From the NCBI GenBank assembly GCA_035358815.1, contig DAOPQC010000010.1, positions 71,553-135,552 of the forward strand: DNA of 64,000 bases. The letters are read 5' to 3'. The notes under the pieces are model-generated. The model was not told the DNA's origin. It saw only the letters and a list, made by a program, of their open reading frames with translations, and ran no database searches. Shown piece after piece: positions 17,815 to 28,141 of this stretch. Each line of letters starts with the position of its first letter. Within the stretch, counting starts at the first letter, position 1. A program made the translations under genes and the position numbers. The DNA is from Thermoanaerobaculales bacterium. Lineage in GTDB: Bacteria > Acidobacteriota > Thermoanaerobaculia > Thermoanaerobaculales > Sulfomarinibacteraceae.

Positions 17815-20800
17815 GTGACTCCCGCGGCCGACCCCCTCGAGCTGTTCAGCCCGCCGACCCGGTCGTGGTTCGCCGCTCGGATCGGCCAGCCGACCGAGGT
17901 CCAGAACCTGGCCTGGCCGGTCATCGCCGCCGGCGAGCACGTGCTGGTCACAGCTCCCACCGGCAGCGGCAAGACCCTCGCCGCCTTCCTGTGGGCGGTC
18001 GACCGGCTGCTCGGCGAGGCCTGGCCGGGCGGCCAGGTCCGCGTTCTCTACGTCTCCCCGCTGCGCGCGCTCGGCAACGACATCCGCCGCAACCTGCTCG
18101 AGCCTCTCGCCGGGCTGCGCGGGCAGTGGTCCGCCGCGGGCCTGGTCCCGCCCGCCGTCCGCGTCCTCTCGCGGACCGGCGACACCCCGCAGGCGGAGCG
18201 GCGGGCGATCGCGAAGAGCCCGCCCGAGATCCTGATCACCACCCCGGAGAGCCTCAACATCCTGCTCGCCTCGGCGAGCGGCCGTGCGCTGCTGCGCGGG
18301 CTGCGCTCGGTGATCCTCGACGAGGTCCACGCGGTGATCGACGGCAAGCGCGGCGTGCACCTGATGACCGCGGTCGAGCGGCTGGCGGCGCTGTCTGGCG
18401 AGCTCCAGAGGATCGCGCTGTCGGCGACGGTCAAGCCCCTCGACGAGGTCGCGCGCTGGGTCGGCGGGGCGGTCGTGGAGCAGACCGCCGACGGCGCGGT
18501 GTTCCGGCCACGCCGGGTGCAGGCCGTCGCCGCCGCCACCCCCAAGCGCTTCGAGCTCGAGGTCGCGCTTCCGATCGCCGAGCCCGGCGCCAGCCGTGAC
18601 CCCGAGACTCTGTGGGCCGAGCTCACCGCACAGCTCAAGCGGGTGGTGCGCCGCAACCGCTCGACGTTGATCTTCGGCAACAGCAAGCGGATCGTCGAGA
18701 AGGTCGCCCGCTTCCTCAACGAGGCCGAGCCCGACCAGCTCGCCTACTCCCACCACGGCGCGCTGTCGCGCGAGATCCGCTCGGTGGTCGAGGACCGGCT
18801 CAAGGCGGGCTCGCTGCGCGCCATCGTGGCGACCAACTCGCTCGAGCTCGGCATCGACATCGGCAGCATCGACGAGGTGGTGCTGGTCCAGCCGCCGCCG
18901 ACCGTGGCCTCCACCCTGCAGCGCCTCGGACGCTCCGGCCACCGCGTCGGAGAGACCAGCCGGGGACGGATCTACCCGCTCCACAGCCATGCCCTCATCG
19001 TGTCCGCGGTGCTGGCCCGGGCGGTGCTCGACGGTGACATCGAGCCCTCCCGGCCGATCGCCAACCCGCTCGATGTGCTCGCCCAGGTGCTGCTGTCAAT
19101 GACCGTCGAACGGCGCTGGCAGCTCGACGAGCTCTACGACGCGGTGCGCGCCGCCGAGGCCTACCGGCAGCTGCCCAGGGCCCACTTCGACCTGGTGGTC
19201 GAGATGCTGGCGGGCCGCTTCGCCACGACCCGGGTGCGCGGGCTGCGTCCGCTGGTGTCGGTCGACCGGATCGACCGGACGATCCGCGCCCGCCCCGGGG
19301 CGGAGAGGCTGATCTTCACCTCCGGCGGCACGATTCCGGACCGCGGCTACTTCACGCTGCGCATCGAGGGCAGCGGCGCTCCCCTCGGCCAGCTCGACGA
19401 GGAGTTCGTGTGGGAGCGCGCGGTCGGCGACAGCTTCAGCCTCGGCGTCCAGAGCTGGCGGATCCAGCGGATCACCCACAACGACGTGTTCGTCGCGCCG
19501 GTCGACTCCCGGTCCTCGATGGCGCCCTTCTGGAGGGCCGAGGAGCGCGACCGCTCGCACTTCCTCTCCGACCTGATCGGCCGCTTCCTGGAGCAGGTGA
19601 TGCCACGCGTCGACGACCCGGAGCTCGCCCGCGAGCTCGAGCGGCGCCATCGGCTCCAGCCTGCCGCCGCCGCCGAGCTGTGTCGCGTCCTCGCCGCGCA
19701 GGTCGCCGCCACCGGCACCCTCCCCCACCGCCACCAGGTCGTCGTCGAGCACACCGCCGCGCCCGACCGGCAGGGGAATCCCCGCCAGCTCGTCCTCCAC
19801 ACCATGTGGGGCGGCTGCGTCAACCGCCCGCTGGCCTACGCGCTCGCCGCCGCGTGGCGGGAGCGGTTCTCAACCCGGCCCGAAGTGATCCACGGTGACG
19901 ACTGCGTGGTCGTCACCTACGACGCCGCTGCCGGCCCGGTCGATCCCTTCGCGCTGGTGCGGCCGCAGCGGCTCGAGGACCTGCTGAGGTCCACCCTGGA
20001 GAGCACCGGCTTCTTCGGCGCCCGCTTCCGCGAGGCTGCGGGACGCGCCCTGCTGCTGCCGCGCGCCGGCGGGCGCCGCCGCACTCCACTCTGGCTCAAC
20101 CGGCAGCGCGCCAAGGAGATGCTCGAGGTGGTGTCCGGGCAGGGCGACTTCCCGCTGGTCCTCGAGGCGTGGCGGGAGTGCCTGCACGACGCCTTCGAGC
20201 TGGAGGCGCTGCGCGAGCACCTGGCCGACATCGCCGACGGCACCACCGCGGTGCGCCACGTCACCACCGACGCGCCGTCGCCGTTCGCGGACCAGGTCGC
20301 CTGGCGCCAGGTCAACCGCCTGATGTACGAGGACGACCGTCCCCCCGACCGCGCCGCGGGCGGACTGCGTGCCGACCTCGTGCGCGAGCTCGCCTTCGCC
20401 TCCCACCTGCGGCCGCGCATCCCGCGCCGACTTGTCGACGAGCTCGAGTCCAAGCTCCAGCGGACCGCGCCCGGCTACGCCCCCCGCAACGGCCCCGAGC
20501 TGCTCGAGTGGGCCAAGGAGCGCCGGGCAATCCCGGAAGGCGAGTGGCGGTCGCTGCTGGCCGCGGTCGAGCGCGACCACGCGGCGGACGTCTCGGCTGA
20601 GCTCGCGGCCATCGCCGATCGGCTCCTGGCCTGGCAGCCGCACGCCGGCGGACCGACCCTGGTCAGCGCGGCCGAGGCCATGCCGGCGATCGCGGCGGCG
20701 CTCGGCCGGCCGCTCGAATCGCTGCCCATCCGGTCCGCAGCGCTCGACGGCGCGGCCGCGGACGGCGCCGCGCGGGCGCTCTCGCAGATGGTCGGCGCTC

Positions 20801-22300
20801 CCTCCTTCGAGCCGCCCGACACGACGCTCGCCGAGCTGCTCGGGGAGTGGCTCGCCGGCTTCGGGCCGGTCGAGCCGGAGTGGATCGCCCAGACCTTCGG
20901 CCTCGAGCGGTCCGCGGCGGCCGACGCCCTCGACGAGCTCGCGGATGCGCAGGCCGTCCTGCTCGACCAGATCAGCGAGGGCAGCGTCGCGATCGAGGCC
21001 TGCGACCGGGAGAACCTGGAGCGGCTGCTGCGGATGGCCCGCAGCGCGGCCCGGCCGTCCTTCCGCCCGCTGCCAGCCGAGGAGCTCCCGCTGTGGCTCG
21101 CCCACACCCAGGGCCTCGGCACGCGCAACGCCTCAATCGACGACCTCAAGTCGGCCATCGAGCGGCTGGTCGGCTGTCCGCTTCCCGTCGACCTCGTCGA
21201 GACCGAGATCCTGCCCGCGCGGATCGAGCCCTACCACCCGTCGTGGCTCGACGCGCTGCTCGCCGAGACCGAGCTCGAGTGGTTCGGGTGCGGCGAGCGC
21301 CGGATCGCCTTCGGGCTGGCCGGCGACCGCAACCTCGTGATCGAAGCGCCCGCCGACGACGGCGGCGCTGGGGGCGGCGAGGCGGATGGCGGCCGGCTGC
21401 TGCCGGGCGAGCTCGGCCGCTACACCTTCACCGATCTGTTGCGCCGCAGCGGCGCCGACTCCGGCGAGCTGCTCGAGGCGCTGTGGCGGGCCGCATGGCA
21501 GGGCGAGGTCGCCACCGACAGCTTCGCCCCGCTCCGCCAGGGCGTCGCGACCGGCTTCGAGGCGGCGCCAGTCGAGCCCGACCGCGCCGCCCCCCCGCCA
21601 CCGTCCCAACTTCGACCGCTGGCGCTCCCGGCTGCCGGTGGCCGGCAGCTGGTTCCGGCTGCCGCCGCCCGCCCCGCCTGCCGACGCCCTCGACCGGGAC
21701 GAGGCGGACCGCGACCGGGCGCGCCTGCTCCTCGACCGCCACGGCCTGCTGTTCCGGGAGCTGGTCGAGCGCGAGCTGCCGGCCCTCCGCTGGTCGGCGG
21801 TGTTCCGCTCGCTGCGCATGCTCGAGCTGGCCGGCGAGGCGGTCGCCGGCCGCTTCTTCGAGGGCATCCCCGGCCTCCAGTTCGTGACCCGGGCCGCCCT
21901 CCGCCGCCTCGAGGAGGGCCTGCCCGAGGACATGGTGTGGTGGCTCAACGCCGCCGATCCGGCGTCACCCTGCAGCCTGGGGGCGATCGACCTCGGCATG
22001 TCCCTGCCGCGGCGGGTGGCGTCCAGCCACCTCGTCTTCCACGGCCGCCGGCTGGTGCTGACCTCCGAGCGGCGCGGCGCCCGGTTGACCATCTCGGTCG
22101 GCCCCGACCACCCCCGCCTCGGCGACTACCTCGAGGTGCTCCGCAGCCAGCTCGCGCGCTCGGTCGAGCCGCGCTCCGCGATCACCGTCGAGGAGATCAA
22201 CAGCCAGCCGGCCGGGGCCAGCCCCTACCGAGCGGCGCTCCAACAGCTGTTCCAGGTCACGCGCACCCCGACCGCGCTCAAGCTCTCGCGGCGCTACTGA
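17815..22300 (+). CDS. lhr: Lhr-family DEAD/DEAH helicase, frameshifted near the 3' end
   Basis: About 1495 residues if the frame change is bridged, the usual Lhr length. Walker A APTGSGKT is at 47-54, DEVH at 169-172, and the helicase C motif LGRSGHR is present, followed by the long Lhr core and C-terminal domains. The first frame runs to about 21590. From there, family-like sequence (DRWRSRLPVAGSWFRL, later EINSQPAGASPYRAALQQLF) continues one base over, up to a TAA at 22298-22300. The switch coincides with a run of seven C at 21590-21596, consistent with one extra C. This may be a sequencing error, a real mutation or slippage. Lhr is implicated in DNA repair after cross-linking damage. The GTG start fits the family N-terminus. 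Confidence 0.85.
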
Positions 22301-22575
22301 AGGAGCGTGTCGGGCATGGGCGCCTGAGCGCGCTGCTGATGTGATTGTTGTGGTTGGCCTCTGCCCACACGCTCCTCGGGATGCGCTGCGCGCATCATAA
22401 CGAGGTGAATCAGTCCGCCACGTCCGGCGAGGCGGCATCTGCCGCCCAGGGCTGGCCTGCCTCTCTGATGTGGAGATCCTCGAACGCCTGCTCGCCCTCA
22501 ACCTCGAGCGTTCCGCTGATCGGAACGTGGAGGCGAGGAGCTCCGGAACGGGAAGAGCCGGCTCGTCGTATTCTT

Positions 22576-22680
22576 CGCGTTCTTTGCGGGCTTCGCGGTT
22601 CAACCTCTTGCGCGTTCTTCGCGGCCTTCGCGGTTCAACCTCTTTCGCGTTCTTCGCGGGCTTCGCGGTTCAGCCTCGTG
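22576..22680. repeat. Three tandem 35-bp units
   Basis: Units at 22576-22610, 22611-22645 and 22646-22680 each read like CGCGTTCTTCGCGGGCTTCG followed by CGGTTCAACCTCTTG, with 2-4 differences. There are no spacers. The complementary motif GAACCGC-GAAG recurs in the inverted repeat at 24283-24373. The gap 22301-22712 holds nothing else recognised. Confidence 0.75.
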
Positions 22681-22712
22681 TTGCCCCGCCGAATCGGGCG
22701 CGGAGCCCGGAG

Positions 22713-24092
22713 TCAGGCGCGCGCGGCCGCCTCGATGTCCTGCACCGACTTCGGGATCCCCGGGCCGAGCACGCGGCTCCCCTCCTCGGTGATCAGCAGG
22801 TCGTCCTCGATCCGGACCCCGCCGAAGCCGCGGAAGGCCTGCACCCGGTCGTAGCGGATGAACTCGGCGTGCCGGCCCTCGCGCCGCCAGCGGTCGATCA
22901 GCGCCGGGATGAAGTAGACGCCGGGCTCGACGGTGATCACGAAGCCCGGCTCGAGCCGTCGCGCGAGGCGAAGGAAGTTGAGGCCGAACTGGGTCGAGCG
23001 CGCCTCGCCCTCCGGGTACCCGACCAGGTCACCGAGGTCCTCCATGTCGTGGGCGTCGAGGCCGAGCATGTGCCCGATCCCGTGCGGGAAGAACAGCGCG
23101 TGGGCCCCCGCCGCCACCGCCTCGTCGACGTCACCCCGCATCAGGCCGATCTCGCGCAGGCCCGACGCGATGGTCCGCGCCGCCACCAGGTGGACGTCGC
23201 GGTTGCTCGCCTCCGGCGAGGCGGCCGCGATCGCGGCCAGCTGCGCTGCCAGCACCACCTCGTAGACGTCGCGCTGCTCCGGTGCGAAGCGCCCGGTCAC
23301 CGGCAAGGTCCGCGTGATGTCCGCGGCATAGCCGGTCGACGCTTCCGCGCCGGAGTCGATCAACAGCAGGCCGCCGGGCTCCAGCTGGTTCGAGTACACC
23401 TCGTTGTGCAGCACCTCGCCGTGGATGGTGACGATCGGCGGGAAGGCGAGCTGCCAGCCGCGCGCCACGACCGGCCCCTGCAGCGCCGCTGCCACCGCCG
23501 CCTCGCTCACCCCCGGCCGCGCAGCCGCGCCCGCGGCCCGGTACATCTCGGCGGTCACCGCCAGGGCGGCCTCGATCTCGGCGACCTCGGCCTCGGACTT
23601 GATCGACCGTTGCGCGATGACCGCGCGCACCAGCGGCGTCGAGGCCGCGCCGGCGACCGTGCCGGGGTCGATCCCGAGCAGCCGGGCAAGCTGGAGCGCC
23701 CGGTCGGCCCGATAGGGCGGCAGGTAGTGGACGGCCCCGCCGCCCTGCCGAACCGACCTCAGCCGCGCGCCGAGCTCGTCAGGGGTGCCAACCGTCTCCA
23801 CGCCGGCGCCCGCCGCCAGCTCCGGGAGCGTGGCGTGCGGCCCGAACCAGACCAGGTCGTCGGGATGGGCGGCCGGGCCGTACACCGTCTCCGTGCCGCC
23901 AGGGTCGATGGTGAGGGCCAGCCCCACCGCCGAGACCCCGGTGAAGTACAGGAAGGAGGAGTCCTGCCGGAAAGGCAGGTGGGCGTCCGCGTAGTTGCGG
24001 GAGATCGGCAGGTTGCCCATGAGCAGGATGGTGCCGTCGGGGACGTCGTCGCGTAGCCGCCGGCGCCGGTCGCGGTAGGTCGTGGTGTCCAT
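22713..24092 (-). CDS. pepP: Aminopeptidase P family (Xaa-Pro peptidase, M24B)
   Basis: A 459-residue protein with an N-terminal creatinase-like domain (~1-170) and a C-terminal pita-bread catalytic domain. The five metal ligands of the M24 fold are in place: Asp246 (LIDSGAE), Asp258 (AADITRT), His341 (HGIGHMLG), Glu389 (TVEPGVYF) and Glu429 (RIEDDLL). It removes N-terminal residues preceding proline, using two Mn or similar ions in the cytoplasm; no signal peptide is seen. GGGAGG precedes the ATG. Prolidase is the main alternative, but the N-terminal domain with FRQDSSFLYFTG favours aminopeptidase P. Confidence 0.92.
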   Translation of the reverse strand: MDTTTYRDRRRRLRDDVPDGTILLMGNLPISRNYADAHLPFRQDSSFLYFTGVSAVGLALTIDPGGTETVYGPAAHPDDLVWFGPHATLPELAAGAGVETVGTPDELGARLRSVRQGGGAVHYLPPYRADRALQLARLLGIDPGTVAGAASTPLVRAVIAQRSIKSEAEVAEIEAALAVTAEMYRAAGAAARPGVSEAAVAAALQGPVVARGWQLAFPPIVTIHGEVLHNEVYSNQLEPGGLLLIDSGAEASTGYAADITRTLPVTGRFAPEQRDVYEVVLAAQLAAIAAASPEASNRDVHLVAARTIASGLREIGLMRGDVDEAVAAGAHALFFPHGIGHMLGLDAHDMEDLGDLVGYPEGEARSTQFGLNFLRLARRLEPGFVITVEPGVYFIPALIDRWRREGRHAEFIRYDRVQAFRGFGGVRIEDDLLITEEGSRVLGPGIPKSVQDIEAAARA

Positions 24093-24144
24093 CGTGCACC
24101 TCCCTGACGTATCGCGTCATTATCCACCAAGAAGGCGCGATTGT

Positions 24145-24173
24145 CCCGCTTCCGCTCCCGCTTCCGCGCCCGG
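24145..24173. repeat. GGAAGC/GGGCGC hexamer tract
   Basis: On the minus strand this reads CCGGGCGCGGAAGCGGGAGC and then GGAAGCGG. It is related to 12736-12760. Confidence 0.5.
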
Positions 24174-24282
24174 ACTGCGGAAGAGGCGTCGAGGCCGGAC
24201 TCGATGACGGGGTCCGGGCTCGGGCGCGGGTGGCCCGAGGCGATGCCGCTGTATCTGGGATCGGCCGACCCCTTCCAGCACA

Positions 24283-24373
24283 TTGAACCGCAGAGGACGC
24301 GGAAACCTCAGAGATCGTCGCGGACGAGGTCGCGTGACCGGGCTCCGCGTTCTCTGCGATCTCCGCGGTTCAG
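24283..24373. repeat. Inverted repeat with GAACCGCNGAG motif
   Basis: TTGAACCGCAGAGGACGCGG (from 24283) is mirrored by CTGCGATCTCCGCGGTTCAG near 24354-24373, allowing mismatches. The motif resembles the units of the 22576-22680 array in reverse orientation. The gap 24093-24523 otherwise shows only hexamer tracts. Confidence 0.55.
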
Positions 24374-24383
24374 AGGACGGAAC

Positions 24384-24425
24384 CCGGGCTCGGGCGCGGA
24401 AGCGGAAGCGGGCACGGAGACGGGC
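24384..24425. repeat. GGAAGC/GGGCAC hexamer tract
   Basis: GCTCGGGCGCGGAAGCGGAA continues with GCGGGCACGGAGACGGGCAC, another degenerate member of the dispersed hexamer family. Confidence 0.5.
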
Positions 24426-24523
24426 ACGAGGGTCGGTCGCCGAGCCTCGTGGACGGTGCGCCGGAATCCCCGCCCGCCCCGCACCGTTGGACACGCTGTC
24501 CAGCGCCGAGGGAGAAGCCCGCT

Positions 24524-26647
24524 GTGCCCAACCGTCTCGCCCGCTCCGCCAGCCCCTACCTCCGGCAGCACGCCGGCAACCCGGTGGACTGGTACCCGTG
24601 GGGCGACGAGGCCTTCGCCCGGGCCCTCGCCGAGGACCGCCCGATCTTCCTCTCGATCGGCTATTCGACGTGCCACTGGTGCCATGTCATGGCGCACGAG
24701 TCGTTCGAGGACCCGATCGTGGCGGCGCTGATGAACGACGCGTTCGTCAGCGTCAAGGTCGATCGCGAGGAACGTCCCGACATCGATCAGGTCTACATGA
24801 CCGTCTGCCAGCTGCTGACCGGGACCGGAGGGTGGCCGCTCACCGTCATCATGACCCCGGACCGGCGCCCGTTCTTCGCCGCCACCTACCTCCCGCGAGC
24901 GCCGCGCTACGGGCGGCCCGGCATGCTCGACCTGGTGCCCAGGGTCCAGGCTTTGTGGCGGTCCGACCGCGCGACGCTGGTCGAGTCGGCGCAGCAGATC
25001 GTCGGCCAGCTCGAGCTCGCGACCGCCCGCCTGGGCGGCGGCGCGACCCCGGCCGGCCTGGCGGATGCCGCGGTCCGCCAGCTCGCCGACCGCTTCGACC
25101 CCAGCCACGGCGGCTTCGGCGACCGCCCGAAGTTCCCGTCGCCACACAACCTGATCTTCCTGCTCCAGCACTGGCGCCGCACCGGCTCGGACGGTGCCCT
25201 GGCGATGACGGTGTCGACTCTGCGCGCGATGCGGCGCGGCGGCATCTGGGACCACGTCGGCTTCGGCTTCCACCGCTACTCCACCGACCGCGAGTGGCTG
25301 GTCCCCCACTTCGAGAAGATGCTCTACGACCAGGCCCTGCACGCCCTCGCATGCGCCGAGGCGTACCAGGCGACGGCCGAGGTGGAGTTCGCGCAGACGG
25401 CGCGCGAGATCGTGCGCTACGTGCTCCGCGACATGAGCGCGGCCGGCGGCGGCTTCCACTCGGCCGAGGATGCCGACAGCGAGGGCGAGGAGGGCCGCTT
25501 TTACCTGTGGACCGAGGCCGAGATCCGCAGCCTGCTCGACGAGAGGCTCGCCGAGGTCGCGATCGCGTCATGGGGCGTCGCGCGCGACGGCAACTTCCTC
25601 GACGAGGCGACCCGCAGGCGCACCGGCGCCAACATTCTCCACCGCCGCGAGAGCGCCGGCGAGACGGCGGCGCGGCTCGGTCTTGATCGGGCCGAGCTCG
25701 AGCGCCGCCTCGAGTCGGCGCGCGCCGCGCTGTTCGCCGCCCGCGAGCGGCGGGAGCGCCCGCTAAAGGACGACAAGGTCCTGGCCGACTGGAACGCCCT
25801 GATGGCCGCGGCGCTCGCCCGGCTCGGCCGCGTGCTCGGCGACCGGCAGGCCCTCGACGCGGCGCGGCGCACCGCCGAGCACGTGCACGGGCTGCGGTCG
25901 GCCGACGGCCGCCTCCTCCATCGCGGGGGCGCAGGGGACGGCGCCGTCCCGGGCTTCCTGGACGACCACGCCTTCCTCACCTGGGCCTGGCTCGAGCTCT
26001 ACGACGCGACCCTCGAGCCGGAGCACCTGGCTCGTGCACTCGACCTCCAGCAGGCGACCCTCGACCGCTTCTGGGACGACGCCGGGGGCGGCTTCTTCCT
26101 CACCGCCCACGGCAGCGAGGAGCTCCTGGTGCGGCCCAAGGAGGCCCACGACGGCGCGATCCCGTCCGGGAACTCGGTGGCGACGGCGAACCTGGTCCGA
26201 TTGGCCCGCCTCACCGGTCGCGCCGACCTCGCCGCCCGCGCCGACGCGGTGGCCGCCGCGTTCGCTGGCGATCTCGCCACCGCCCCGGCGGCCCACTGCC
26301 ACATGCTGGCGGCCCTCCAGCTCGGCGCCGGCCCCTCGCTCGAGATCGTCATCGCCGGCGATCCCGCCGACGCGGCGACGCAGCGCCTGCTCGAGGTGGT
26401 GCGCTCGCGCTACCCGCCGCACGCCGTGCTGCTGCTGGTCCCCCCCGGCGAGCCCGGCGGCACGGTGCGGGCGCTCGCCCCCTTCACCGAGCACCACGCG
26501 CCGATCGACGGCCGGCCGGCGGCCTACCTTTGCCGCAACCACGCGTGCCGGCTGCCCACCGTCGATCCGGACGAGCTCGCGAGGATGCTCGACGAGCACT
26601 CGCCTGGCGACCGGCCGCCGGCGTCCGGCCCCGGCCCGGTGGGCTGA
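24524..26647 (+). CDS. Thioredoxin-domain protein of the YyaL/DUF255 family
   Basis: A 707-residue protein. The N-terminal ~160 residues form the DUF255 thioredoxin-like domain, opening with SPYLRQHAGNPVDWYPWG and carrying STCHWCHVM with a CxxC-type pair. The rest is an (alpha/alpha)6 glycan-enzyme-like barrel (GGIWDHVGFGFHRYSTDREW). The family spans bacteria to man (SPATA20); its reaction is not firmly known. GTG 24524 is chosen because it begins exactly at the family N-terminus and GGGAGAAG lies just upstream. No signal peptide is seen, so it is probably cytosolic. Confidence 0.9.
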   Translation: MPNRLARSASPYLRQHAGNPVDWYPWGDEAFARALAEDRPIFLSIGYSTCHWCHVMAHESFEDPIVAALMNDAFVSVKVDREERPDIDQVYMTVCQLLTGTGGWPLTVIMTPDRRPFFAATYLPRAPRYGRPGMLDLVPRVQALWRSDRATLVESAQQIVGQLELATARLGGGATPAGLADAAVRQLADRFDPSHGGFGDRPKFPSPHNLIFLLQHWRRTGSDGALAMTVSTLRAMRRGGIWDHVGFGFHRYSTDREWLVPHFEKMLYDQALHALACAEAYQATAEVEFAQTAREIVRYVLRDMSAAGGGFHSAEDADSEGEEGRFYLWTEAEIRSLLDERLAEVAIASWGVARDGNFLDEATRRRTGANILHRRESAGETAARLGLDRAELERRLESARAALFAARERRERPLKDDKVLADWNALMAAALARLGRVLGDRQALDAARRTAEHVHGLRSADGRLLHRGGAGDGAVPGFLDDHAFLTWAWLELYDATLEPEHLARALDLQQATLDRFWDDAGGGFFLTAHGSEELLVRPKEAHDGAIPSGNSVATANLVRLARLTGRADLAARADAVAAAFAGDLATAPAAHCHMLAALQLGAGPSLEIVIAGDPADAATQRLLEVVRSRYPPHAVLLLVPPGEPGGTVRALAPFTEHHAPIDGRPAAYLCRNHACRLPTVDPDELARMLDEHSPGDRPPASGPGPVG

Positions 26648-26727
26648 ACGCCCACGGGTCGGCCGCGCTGCGGTCGCGACGCCCCATTTGACAGCCCTCC
26701 AGCGCCCTCCGTATCCTCGCCCGGCCG

Positions 26728-27999
26728 ATGCGGATGGCGCTCCACACCAGGATGCTGCTCGGCGGCGTGATCGGCGCCGCGGGCGGAGTGCTCGCCCACG
26801 TGGCGCTGCGCGACACCCCGCTGCTGAACGCCGTCGTCCACTACGTGACCAACCCAATCGGCCAGCTCTTCCTGCGCCTGCTGTTCATGCTCGTCATCCC
26901 GCTCATCTTCTCGGCGCTGGTGATGGGCGTCGCCGGCCTCGGCGACCTCCGCCGGCTCGGACGGATCGGGCTGAAGACCCTCGCCTACACGGTCGCGGTG
27001 TCGTCGATCGCCGTCCTCCTCGGGGTGACGCTGGTCAACGTGATGCGGCCGGGCGACGGCCTGCCGCCGGAGCAGCGGGCCGCGCTCACCGAGGCGGCGG
27101 CGGAGCGCTCGACGACCCTGTCGGCCACCGCGGCACCGAGGACCGGGATCGAGTTCCTGGTCAGACTGGTCCCCGACAATCCGCTGCGCGCCGCGGTCGA
27201 GGGCGACATGCTCGCGGTCATGGTCTTCTCGCTGCTCGTGGGCATCGGCCTGACCCTGACCGCGACCGACGCGGCGCGCCGCCTGCTCGACGTCGTCGAG
27301 GGCCTCTACGACCTGACCATGACCCTGATCCAGCTGGTCATCTCGGTCGCCCCGATCGGGGTCGCGGCGCTGCTCTTCACGATGACCGCCCAGCTCGGCT
27401 ACTCGGTGCTCATCCAGCTCGCCCGCTACGTCGGGGTGGTGCTGCTCGGCCTGATCCTGCACCAGGTGGTCGTCTACTCGCTTTCGGTCCGGCTGCTCGG
27501 CGGGATGAGCCCGCTCCAGTTCTTCCGCAGCATCAGCGACGCCATGCTGACCGCGTTCTCGACCTCGTCGAGCTCGGCCACCCTGCCGACCGCGCTCAAG
27601 GTGGCGGAGGAGGAGCTGCGGCTGCCGCCCCACATCTCGCGCTTCGTGCTCACCGTCGGCTCGACGGCGAACCAGAACGGCACCGCCCTGTTCGAGGGCG
27701 TCACCGTGCTCTTCCTCGCCCAGCTCTACGGCGTCCACCTCACACTCGCCAGCCAGGCGCTGGTGGTCGCGCTGTGCATCCTCGGCGGCATCGGCACCGC
27801 CGGCGTGCCGGCCGGATCGCTGCCGGTGGTGGCCCTCATCCTCGGCATGGTCGGGGTGCCGGTCGAGGGGATTGGCCTGGTCCTCGGCGTCGACCGCTTC
27901 CTCGACATGTGCCGGACCACCCTCAACGTCAGCGGCGACCTGGCCGCGGCGGTCGTGGTGGCGCGCAGCGAGTCCTGGACGCCGGCAAGCCCCGACTGA
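26728..27999 (+). CDS. Dicarboxylate/amino acid:cation symporter (DAACS)
   Basis: A 423-residue inner-membrane transporter of the GltP/DctA type with about eight hydrophobic segments and two re-entrant hairpins. Hairpin 1 has the serine-rich STSSSSATLPTALK, and the following segment has VGSTANQNGTAL, where the family usually reads ATINMDGTA. The C-terminal hairpin is GIGTAGVPAGS, followed by DRFLDMCRTTLNVSGD. It imports glutamate, aspartate or C4-dicarboxylates with Na+ or H+; the substrate cannot be told from sequence. TATCCT stands 11 bases before the ATG. Confidence 0.92.
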   Translation: MRMALHTRMLLGGVIGAAGGVLAHVALRDTPLLNAVVHYVTNPIGQLFLRLLFMLVIPLIFSALVMGVAGLGDLRRLGRIGLKTLAYTVAVSSIAVLLGVTLVNVMRPGDGLPPEQRAALTEAAAERSTTLSATAAPRTGIEFLVRLVPDNPLRAAVEGDMLAVMVFSLLVGIGLTLTATDAARRLLDVVEGLYDLTMTLIQLVISVAPIGVAALLFTMTAQLGYSVLIQLARYVGVVLLGLILHQVVVYSLSVRLLGGMSPLQFFRSISDAMLTAFSTSSSSATLPTALKVAEEELRLPPHISRFVLTVGSTANQNGTALFEGVTVLFLAQLYGVHLTLASQALVVALCILGGIGTAGVPAGSLPVVALILGMVGVPVEGIGLVLGVDRFLDMCRTTLNVSGDLAAAVVVARSESWTPASPD

Positions 28000-28037
28000 C
28001 CCTCACCCTGCAACCGTCGGACCCATGGGGCCAATCT

Positions 28038-28110
28038 CGGGAACGGGAACGGGAACGGGAACGGGAACGGTGGGTGGGGGCCCTATCCCCCAGATCCCAG
28101 ATCCCAGATC
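28038..28110. repeat. GGGAAC hexamer tract plus CCCAGAT repeats
   Basis: Five GGGAAC units (28038-28070) are followed by three CCCAGAT copies near 28088-28110 and GGATCCTGGATCC-like sequence. This lies between the convergent symporter and adenylate kinase genes. Confidence 0.6.
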
Positions 28111-28141
28111 CTGGATCCTGACCCCTGGCGGAAGGGGGCGT

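Noticed and set aside
22576..22680. CRISPR array
   Set aside because: The three 35-bp units are directly adjacent with no spacers, and no cas genes are near.
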